The translations under genes were made by a program, and so were the position numbers. The notes beneath the pieces were generated by a model, which worked only from the letters and a program-made list of their open reading frames with translations, searched no databases and was not told the DNA's origin. Positions 1-5,063 of a stretch of 12,163 nucleotides of DNA are shown in pieces. Source of the stretch: Clostridia bacterium (GTDB lineage Bacteria > Bacillota > Clostridia > HGM11327); the NCBI GenBank assembly GCA_017935525.1, contig JAGBHJ010000238.1, positions 1 to 12,163 on the forward strand, in the 5' to 3' direction. Position 1 is the stretch's first letter, and the number at the start of each line of letters is the position of its first letter.

Positions 1-180
1 CCCTCTGACGAGGGAGCTGGATTTTGCGAAGCAAAAGCCGGAGGGAGAGATTCTGGTTTATTGAATTTTTCTTCCGGCGGGAGCAAGCCCGCATCCTCGC
101 CCCACTCATGCCTTCTCTTTAGGTGGGTTGCTTGTAACCCGGATGAGGTGTAGTAGGGACCGGCGTCCTCAACGGTCCAA
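1..180 (-). repeat. Composite hairpin repeat, copy 1 (truncated by window edge)
   Basis: Read on the minus strand, this segment is a second copy of 4629-4839, which lies in the opposite orientation. A 76-base core (41-116) is identical to 4734-4809. The flanking blocks are related but carry different hairpins: ggattttgc/gcaaaagcc at 19-39 and gggtt/aaccc at 125-140. The outermost hairpin (ccctc-tgac-gaggg, 1-14) is cut by the window edge, so the element continues to the left. No open reading frame in it looks real. Hairpin-rich intergenic repeats of this look are common in gut Clostridia (family knowledge); mobility is inferred only from the second copy. Confidence 0.85.
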
Positions 181-258
181 ATACTCAATCACATTTCAAC
201 CAAACGGACGACCAATGGCAAGCCCTCGTCCTTGCCCCCCATCCAAAGGCATGAATGC

Positions 259-295
259 AAAAACGGTACATCCCACCGGGGATATACCGTTTTTT
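259..295. terminator. Bidirectional intrinsic terminator closing the icd/four-helix-bundle unit
   Basis: The stem aaacggta (261-268) pairs with taccgttt (285-292). After a one-base mismatch, atccc (270-274) pairs with gggat (279-283) around a four-base loop. The plus side ends in a run of T and the minus side in TTTTTG, so it could stop transcription in both directions. On the minus strand it lies about 90 bp beyond the four-helix-bundle stop codon and just past the distal 72-bp repeat. It is probably the original terminator of the icd transcript. Confidence 0.75.
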
Positions 296-323
296 GTCTT
301 ATCAATATTTGTTCAATAAATAC

Positions 324-395
324 ACACGGCAAAGCCGTTTATAACTCTAAACTCGCCGCAAGGCGATCATAGTTATCGAACGCTTACAGGCGTTC
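324..395. repeat. 72-bp direct repeat, distal copy
   Basis: This segment matches 859-930 at 71 of 72 positions; the only difference is C at 387 against A at 922. It contains the small hairpins cggcaaagccg and cgccgcaaggcg, plus gaacgc/gcgttc. The last of these has the stop codon of the four-helix-bundle gene (384-386) in its loop. Together with the proximal copy it brackets the gene at a period of 535 bp. Confidence 0.95.
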
Positions 396-749
396 TTGAT
401 TTTTTTCTTTTAGTGTTTTTACTGAGGAAACGAGCATACGTCGGAGCTCAATGCATTTTTCCTGCATTGTTTTGTAATCAGTTTTGTCTATGCTATCTGT
501 TTCTATCAAGAGTTCAAGCCAGTATTCACTTTCATTACACTCCTTGAGTGCAATTTCGAATTTTGAAATGAAATCCTTTGTGCCTTGCGCATATTGTGCC
601 TCGTGGATATTGGCACCGACTGAAGTTCCGCTACGCAAGAGCTGATTAACCAAAACAGCTTCAGTACCTCTTTTCTTCAGCTTTCTACATAGTAAAACAG
701 TTGACTTTGCAAAGTCCTTTGATTTCGTCCTTAAGATACTGTCAGTCAT
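384..749 (-). CDS. Four-helix-bundle protein (S23/23S rRNA IVS-type, Avd-related)
   Basis: The product has 121 residues and is entirely helical in appearance. It carries the signature of the four-helix-bundle family first seen in 23S rRNA intervening sequences: QLLRSGTSVGANIHEA at residues 36-51 and DFISKFEIALKECNESEYW at about 59-77, near the usual family length of about 115-125. The ATG at 749 is chosen because an AAAGGA Shine-Dalgarno lies about 9 bases upstream and family alignments start here; a longer in-frame extension to 857 runs through hairpin repeats and is unlikely to be translated. The biochemical function of the family is unsettled. The diversity-generating-retroelement protein Avd is a structural relative, but no reverse transcriptase is present in this window. 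It is probably read from the icd promoter, since no convincing promoter of its own was seen, and is flanked by 72-bp direct repeats. Confidence 0.9.
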   Translation of the reverse strand: MTDSILRTKSKDFAKSTVLLCRKLKKRGTEAVLVNQLLRSGTSVGANIHEAQYAQGTKDFISKFEIALKECNESEYWLELLIETDSIDKTDYKTMQEKCIELRRMLVSSVKTLKEKNQERL

Positions 750-780
750 AAGAATGATCCTTTTGATTATTAGTTTACAG

Positions 781-858
781 TTGACAGTTATGAATTCGGC
801 TTTGCCGAATGTTATGATATGATCGCCAAGGATCAGCTTTGCCGACAGGCAAATCATA
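781..858. repeat. Hairpin array between icd and the four-helix-bundle gene
   Basis: Short perfect hairpins follow each other, separated by ataac/gttat-like spacers: attcggc-ttt-gccgaat (794-810) and tttgcc-gaca-ggcaaa (838-853), leading into acggc-aaa-gccgt (861-873) in the proximal 72-bp repeat. In addition, tatgatcgcc (818-827) is the exact inverse complement of ggcgatcata (897-906), so a larger fold enclosing two of the hairpins is possible. The array lies in the leader of the four-helix-bundle gene. It is absent from the distal side, where only the 72-bp repeat is present. Confidence 0.75.
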
Positions 859-930
859 ACACGGCAAAGCCGTTTATAACTCTAAACTCGCCGCAAGGCG
901 ATCATAGTTATCGAACGCTTAAAGGCGTTC
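859..930. repeat. 72-bp direct repeat, proximal copy overlapping the icd 3' end
   Basis: This copy matches 324-395 at 71 of 72 positions. It includes the icd stop codon (919-921) and the last codons before it. Both genes therefore finish with the same Glu-Arg-Leu-stop inside the hairpin gaacgc/gcgttc (913-930). The identity ends abruptly upstream of the shared gaacgcc on the coding strand, so the repeat boundary lies inside the icd reading frame. Confidence 0.95.
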
Positions 931-2085
931 GATAGTTTCCATAATGTAATCAGCAAACTCCTGGGACGTGCAGCCTGTATCTCTGCCTGTAACCACCAGC
1001 TTCTTTTCTGTCTGCGTGCAGATCTCAAGCGCTTCAAAGAGCTTCTTTGCCTCGCTTACGTAGCCGATGTGCTCAAGGAGCATTGCAGCGGCACGGATAA
1101 TGCTGGAGGGGTCTGCATAGATGGCTCTGCCTTCGTTTACCATTCTGATGCCTGAGCCGTGGATGGCCTCAAACATGGAGTACTGCTTACCAAGGTTGGA
1201 GCTGCCTGCTGTGCCTACGCCGCCCTGGAACTCGGCAGCCTCGTCAGTAATGATGTCACCGTAGAGGTTGGGCAGAACTACTACCTTAAAGTCCTTACGA
1301 CGCTTGGGGTCGATGAGCTTTGCAGTCATGATGTCGATATACCACTCGTCACATGTGATCTCGGGGTAATCCTTTGCAATGTCCCTTGCAATGTCAAGGA
1401 ACATACCGTCAGTTGTCTTGATGATGTTTGCCTTTGTTACAACCGTTACTCTGTCTCTGCCGGTCTTTCTTGCGTAGTCAAATGCCGCCTTGATGATCCT
1501 GTAAGAGCCCTCGTATGTCGTAACTGTAAAGTCCATACCAAGGTCCTCGTTTACTCTCAAGCCCTGGCTGCCCAATGCGTATGCACCCTCTGTATTCTCG
1601 CGGAAGAATACCCAGTCAATACCCTCTGCAGGGATGGAAACAGGGCGAACGTTTGCAAAAAGGTCAAGCTCCTTACGCATAGCAACGTTGGCACTCTCAA
1701 TATTCGGCCACGGGTCGCCCGCCTGAGGTGTTGTTGTGGGGCCCTTGAGGATAACGTCGCACTTTTTCAGCTCTGCAAGGATGTCGTCGGGGATTGCCTT
1801 GTTGTGAGCAACTCTGTTTTCGATCGTGAGGCCCTCAATATCGATGAGCTTTACCTTGCCTGCGGCGATATCGTCCTTAAGGAGATACTCCATAACGCGC
1901 TTTGCCTGCGCTGTGATGTGGGGACCAATGCCGTCGCCGCCAACGATGCCCACCTTGATGCAATCAAGCTTGGAGTAGTCCACAAAGTCGGACTGCGCCT
2001 TCATCTTTTCGATTCTGTCGAACTGTTTGTTGAGAACTGTTTCGATATGCTTTTGAGCATTCAGAATGTATTCTTGTCTGTCCAT
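919..2085 (-). CDS. icd: Isocitrate dehydrogenase (NAD-type, isocitrate/isopropylmalate family)
   Basis: The 388-residue protein belongs to the isocitrate/isopropylmalate dehydrogenase family and would oxidatively decarboxylate isocitrate to 2-oxoglutarate in the cytoplasm. Visible landmarks: GGDGIGP (49-55), the isocitrate-binding block SANVAMRKELDLFANVRP with Ser131, Asn133, Arg137 and Arg147, RENTEGAY (162-169) with the catalytic tyrosine, Lys218 in VTKANIIKTTDG, the metal aspartates around 251, 277 and 281, and the cofactor loop HGSG (309-312). Ser and Asn in the substrate block favour isocitrate over isopropylmalate. NAD rather than NADP use is a weaker inference. About 40 extra N-terminal residues precede the Rossmann-like start. 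The ATG at 2085 has an AGAGGT Shine-Dalgarno 8 bases upstream and a strong promoter. The final codons lie inside a 72-bp repeat shared with the downstream gene. Confidence 0.88.
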   Translation of the reverse strand: MDRQEYILNAQKHIETVLNKQFDRIEKMKAQSDFVDYSKLDCIKVGIVGGDGIGPHITAQAKRVMEYLLKDDIAAGKVKLIDIEGLTIENRVAHNKAIPDDILAELKKCDVILKGPTTTPQAGDPWPNIESANVAMRKELDLFANVRPVSIPAEGIDWVFFRENTEGAYALGSQGLRVNEDLGMDFTVTTYEGSYRIIKAAFDYARKTGRDRVTVVTKANIIKTTDGMFLDIARDIAKDYPEITCDEWYIDIMTAKLIDPKRRKDFKVVVLPNLYGDIITDEAAEFQGGVGTAGSSNLGKQYSMFEAIHGSGIRMVNEGRAIYADPSSIIRAAAMLLEHIGYVSEAKKLFEALEICTQTEKKLVVTGRDTGCTSQEFADYIMETIERL

Positions 2086-2148
2086 ATATATGTACCTCTA
2101 AAAAATATTTTTCATTATTACACAACGGATGTAGTATCCATATAGAGT

Positions 2149-2177
2149 ATTATATCATATCAGCGGTGTTTTTTCAA
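2149..2177 (-). promoter_or_regulatory. Sigma-A promoter of icd
   Basis: On the minus strand, TTGAAA (2172-2177) and TATAAT (2149-2154) are separated by exactly 17 bases. Transcription would start near 2142, giving a leader of about 57 bases before the icd ATG. No operator-like inverted repeat overlaps it. Confidence 0.75.
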
Positions 2178-2326
2178 TATATTTTTGTGTGAGAGGTAAA
2201 ATTTTTTATTGACCGACTCGGCGCATGCAATATAAACCGGCAAGTTGCCGAATGTGGCAATACCTGCCCAAAAACGGCAAAATTGGAAAAATTTTGAAGT
2301 TTTTGGGGAAATTGTCAAAAAATCAA

Positions 2327-2355
2327 TTGACAAAAGTGTGTATATATTGTAAAAT
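2327..2355 (+). promoter_or_regulatory. Sigma-A promoter of the HAAS/DUF4097 pair
   Basis: TTGACA (2327-2332) and TAAAAT (2350-2355) are separated by 17 bases; transcription would start near 2362, about 60 bases before the ATG at 2421. It is divergent from the icd promoter. The 150 bases between the two promoters are AT-rich and contain a small cggcaa/ttgccg palindrome near 2238-2250 but no recognisable gene. Confidence 0.75.
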
Positions 2356-2420
2356 AGATATGTACAGTTTCTATCTGTAAAATGGGAGTGTATCATGAAT
2401 TATCAAAAGAGGTATTTAGT

Positions 2421-3101
2421 ATGACAAAGAAGCAATTCTTGTTAAAAATGGGTATGCGACTGTTGTCCTTACCCAGCAAGCGCAGGGACGAAATACTGAA
2501 TCATTACAGATCGGTTATCGACCAGAGCATGGCTAACGGCAATACGGAGGAATCATCCGTAGAAGCCCTTGGTGACGTAAACAATCTGTGTAGGTTGGTT
2601 CTGAAAAAGGAAAAGAAGCCTACCTTTGTGCCCATCATTTTTACGGTGTTGGATTATCTTGTCGGATTGGTTAAAATACTGTGCGTGGTGGCGGTGCTGG
2701 CGGTGCTGGCCGGCATTGTGGGCTTGGCAGTAACGGGCGGATACTCGTTGCTTATGACAACTATGGATCATTTTATCCCTTCCGGTGTGCTTTTGTCGTC
2801 CAACATTGCAGGTGCGATGTTTAAGATCGGTGCGTGCATCATAATGGCAAGTATGCTTTTGGTGCTGGTGGTTATAATCAAGTCCGCCATTACTGCAATA
2901 GTAAAGGTGATAATCCACATTGCAAACAAGGTGAAGGATGCAGTTTACGGTATGCAGACAACAAAATTGATGAAGGAGGCATTCAAGGGTGAAAGCGCTG
3001 ACCAAAATATTACTCACATTTGCGGTTTCTATGTTCTTTATAGGTGTCGTAGTGTGTGGAGTTGCCTACATAATGGGCGGCACAGACCTTGGCAGACTTG
3101 A
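2421..3101 (+). CDS. HAAS-domain (DUF1700-like) membrane protein, probable 3' frameshift
   Basis: The N-terminal 60 residues match the HAAS helical signaling domain seen in DUF1700-type proteins: LLSLPSKRRDEILNHYRSVI (15-34), then a Gly-Asn turn and EESSVEALGDVNNL (43-56). Two hydrophobic stretches follow (about 72-108 and 131-167), then a basic C-terminal tail, so it is likely an inner-membrane protein with the HAAS domain in the cytoplasm. The ATG at 2421 follows AAGAGG; an in-frame upstream ATG (2382) has poorer support. HAAS genes usually sit between a PadR regulator and a DUF4097 gene. The DUF4097 partner follows here, but no PadR gene is next to it. The natural-looking end is KLMKEAFKG at residue 190. 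The remaining 36 residues are read out of frame through the start of the next gene, consistent with one lost A in the run at 2985-2986. Confidence 0.8.
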   Translation: MTKKQFLLKMGMRLLSLPSKRRDEILNHYRSVIDQSMANGNTEESSVEALGDVNNLCRLVLKKEKKPTFVPIIFTVLDYLVGLVKILCVVAVLAVLAGIVGLAVTGGYSLLMTTMDHFIPSGVLLSSNIAGAMFKIGACIIMASMLLVLVVIIKSAITAIVKVIIHIANKVKDAVYGMQTTKLMKEAFKGESADQNITHICGFYVLYRCRSVWSCLHNGRHRPWQT

Positions 3102-4095
3102 CTTTGAGACCTCATACGAGGAGAAGGAATACGTAGCATTGTCCTCCTCCATCAGCAATATAGTTATTGACGTTGACAGACACGACGTGGTGTTTACGGA
3201 ATCTCCCACGGTGTCAGAGATCACGGTTGGATATTACGAAAATCAGTACGACATTTTCTCCATAACGGAGGATGAGGGTACTATCACTATTACAAACAAA
3301 TTCATTCAGAACGCCTTTATAAGGTTTTTCTGCTTGCTCTTTGACGGTGACAATACGGACAACAGAGTATTGAGCATAGTTGTTCCTACGGGCTTTTACG
3401 GCAAGATGGACGTTGCTTGCTCAAAGGCTGATGTAAGCTTTGACGGTGTACATAATCTTGATGAGCTCAAGCTGAACGTAAGCGACGGCGATGTTGCACT
3501 CAATACGGTAACGTGTAAGACGGCAGCGTTGAACGTTGCGGCAGGTGAACTCAGCGTTACCGGTGGTGTTTACGAAACGCTTGACATAGTAAATTCTAAC
3601 CCTGCCGAGTATTTGCCCATCGACGAGATCGACCCCGAGCTTTACCCCATGCTTGGCATCACACCTCCCCCTGTAACGCCTCAGCTGACACCCACCCCCG
3701 GTGGACTTGTTGTGGTAACACCTACACCCGAGGTAACTCCGTCTGTGGATCCGTCTGCAACGCCCGATGGATCACCATCAGTATCCCCCGATGTTACGCC
3801 TTCCGCAACACCCGAGGTAACGCCTGAGATAACGGCAACGCCCAGACCTACAAAGGCGCCTACGTACCTTGTGGTTTCCGTGGCAATGGTTCTTGAGGGA
3901 GTTGACGTTAAGGATCTTAAGATCAATGCAATCTACACGAACATAGAGGGTACTCTTGCGAGAGGTGAGAGCTACTACAAGATCACTACGGACAATGTGA
4001 CCAACAGCAATATAGAAACGAACAACAACAAGACTGCTGTGGGTACCATCACGATCACACAGAAGGATGGCTCAACAGAGCTTGATTTTAAGTGA
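2989..4095 (+). CDS. DUF4097-like surface beta-solenoid protein with Pro/Thr-rich insertion
   Basis: This is a 368-residue protein with an N-terminal membrane anchor or signal segment (hydrophobic 7-30 after Lys2 and Lys6), so the bulk lies outside the membrane. Residues 55-200 alternate short beta strands of the DUF4097 type (for example ISNIVIDVD and LKLNVSDGDVALNTV). Residues 225-292 are a low-complexity Pro/Thr/Ser linker with repeated TPEVTP. Residues 293-368 resume beta strands and end without a cell-wall sorting motif. The start is GTG at 2989, nine bases after a perfect AAGGAGG (2973-2979); the next in-frame ATG would cut the signal segment. It is translated together with the HAAS gene, which it overlaps by 113 bp. 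In known PadR/HAAS/DUF4097 cassettes these proteins are linked to envelope-stress-type regulation, but the exact role is not established. Confidence 0.75.
   Translation: MKALTKILLTFAVSMFFIGVVVCGVAYIMGGTDLGRLDFETSYEEKEYVALSSSISNIVIDVDRHDVVFTESPTVSEITVGYYENQYDIFSITEDEGTITITNKFIQNAFIRFFCLLFDGDNTDNRVLSIVVPTGFYGKMDVACSKADVSFDGVHNLDELKLNVSDGDVALNTVTCKTAALNVAAGELSVTGGVYETLDIVNSNPAEYLPIDEIDPELYPMLGITPPPVTPQLTPTPGGLVVVTPTPEVTPSVDPSATPDGSPSVSPDVTPSATPEVTPEITATPRPTKAPTYLVVSVAMVLEGVDVKDLKINAIYTNIEGTLARGESYYKITTDNVTNSNIETNNNKTAVGTITITQKDGSTELDFK
3661..3864 (+). repeat. Low-complexity Pro/Thr-rich coding repeat
   Basis: About 68 codons encode a Thr-Pro, Ser-Pro and Asp-Pro rich spacer. The DNA shows imperfect repeats such as acacccgaggtaac, found near 3722 and again near 3809. 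Such linkers are typical of extended, possibly glycosylated, extracellular stalks in Clostridia. Confidence 0.8.
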
Positions 4096-4114
4096 TATAA
4101 TAAATGATGTAAAG

Positions 4115-4148
4115 CCGATACGGTATATGCCGTATCGGTTGTTTTTTT
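4115..4148 (+). terminator. Intrinsic terminator after the DUF4097 gene
   Basis: A perfect nine-base stem (ccgatacgg 4115-4123 with ccgtatcgg 4130-4138, loop tatatg) is followed by ttgttttttt. It begins 20 bases after the stop codon. Confidence 0.93.
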
Positions 4149-4611
4149 GTAGGAAATTGTCGATAGGATTGGGTGAATCATTCCGTGACGTCGAGGATGC
4201 CTTTATAGATTCGGGGAAAAATGCGGATACGACAAAACCTCTTTGTTCGTGAAGAAAAGAAAGACAATACTGACGAAAACAGATACGAGAATATAACATT
4301 CCCAGCCCACGCCCCCAGACCTACGGACTTTTACAAATCTACCGACCTAAAGTTCAGTATCATTTGAGATATGCCGTATAAAAGCGTTTTAAGGGTGGGT
4401 GGTCAAGGCGGGAGGGGAAATCCTAATGGTTCGCTTGCGAACCGATGTCCCATCCCGCCTTGTTGTTCTTTGGATACTTTCTGTCAATACAGAAAGTATC
4501 ATAGTCGCCACAGAATTGGGCATAAAACAAGAAATGTGTGTGCAAGAAAAGGAAGTGGAGAGGTTAGTTGCGATGAAAACGGTTTCAGAAATGAGGAGGT
4601 CATGCTGAGAG
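4149..4611. other. Non-coding stretch with two strong hairpins
   Basis: No reading frame here has a convincing Shine-Dalgarno site or protein-like composition. From 4149 to about 4390 nothing stands out apart from a short gtcgaggatg match (4190-4199) to the edge of the neighbouring repeats. Between 4405 and 4500 there are two structured elements. The first has an outer stem aaggcggga/tcccgcctt (4405-4413 with 4453-4461) enclosing ggttcg-cttg-cgaacc (4428-4443). The second is a perfect 11-base stem, gatactttctg/cagaaagtatc (4473-4483 with 4490-4500). Neither is followed by a T-run, so they do not look like terminators. Confidence 0.55.
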
Positions 4612-4839
4612 AACATGAATTCGGCATTTTGGACCGTTGAGGATGCCGGTCCCTGCAGACCTCAACACCTCATCCGTCAGCCTACGGCTGACACCTAAAG
4701 AGCTGATTAAAAATCAGCCCTTGTCCTCAAAGGAGAAGGCATGAGTGGGGCGAGGATGCGGGCTTGCTCCCGCCGGAAGAAAAATTCAATAAACCAGAAT
4801 CTCTCCCTCAGGCTTTCCAGCCTCCCTCGTCAGAGGGAG
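4612..4839 (+). repeat. Composite hairpin repeat, copy 2
   Basis: This is an inverted copy of the repeat at 1-180, with a 76-base identical core at 4734-4809. Its hairpin modules in order are gtcagcc-tac-ggctgac (4676-4692), gctgatt-aaa-aatcagc (4702-4718), an imperfect ccttgtcc/ggagaagg (about 4719-4739), aggct-ttcc-agcct (4810-4823) and ctccctc-gtca-gagggag (4822-4839). The first and fourth are replaced by unrelated hairpins in copy 1, and the second is missing there. The left edge (4612-4645) recurs alone at 4867-4900. Confidence 0.85.
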
Positions 4840-4866
4840 CCTTTTGTGATTTCCGAAGCAACTGAA

Positions 4867-4900
4867 AACATGAATTCGGCATTTTGGACCGTCGAGGATG
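4867..4900 (+). repeat. Solo edge of the composite repeat (34 bp)
   Basis: This segment matches 4612-4645 at 33 of 34 positions (T at 4638 against C at 4893). After 4900 the sequence diverges at once, so it is a truncated remnant or an independently moving end module. The flanks to 5063 are non-coding leader of the downstream gene. Confidence 0.85.
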
Positions 4901-5063
4901 ATAATTCCTACTGCGCGACCCATTTACCACTATAACAATGACCACAACACGGAAATGAATGATACATAAGCAAAGTTTTTTCGCATTTTTGGGGAAGTTT
5001 TATACTGTAATTTGGGATGGTGTTGTAAAATATCATTTGACAACACAAGGAGAAGTAAACAGT

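Noticed and set aside
128..319. 63-codon frame across the composite repeat and terminator
   Set aside because: It spans a repeat core and a terminator hairpin, so it is not a plausible protein.
324..930. CRISPR-like or tandem array reading of the 72-bp repeats
   Set aside because: There are only two copies and the spacer is a gene of normal family length.
384..930. Diversity-generating retroelement
   Set aside because: No reverse transcriptase, template repeat or adenine-biased variable repeat was seen; only the Avd-like protein is present.
1159..2145. 328-codon open frame on the plus strand opposite icd
   Set aside because: It is fully antisense to a clear dehydrogenase, is Cys/Leu/Val-rich as expected from reverse-reading that gene, and has no domain-like pattern or good start site.
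4371..4640. Overlapping short open frames in the non-coding stretch, including one ending CVQEKEVERLVAMKTVSEM
   Set aside because: They run through hairpins and the repeat edge. The only good Shine-Dalgarno (about 4593) is two bases from an ATG that gives a 12-residue peptide. I cannot support a gene or a pseudogene.
4999..5031. Promoter for the glycosyltransferase gene with TAAAAT at 5026-5031
   Set aside because: No acceptable -35 box is found 16-18 bases upstream, so the promoter position is left open.
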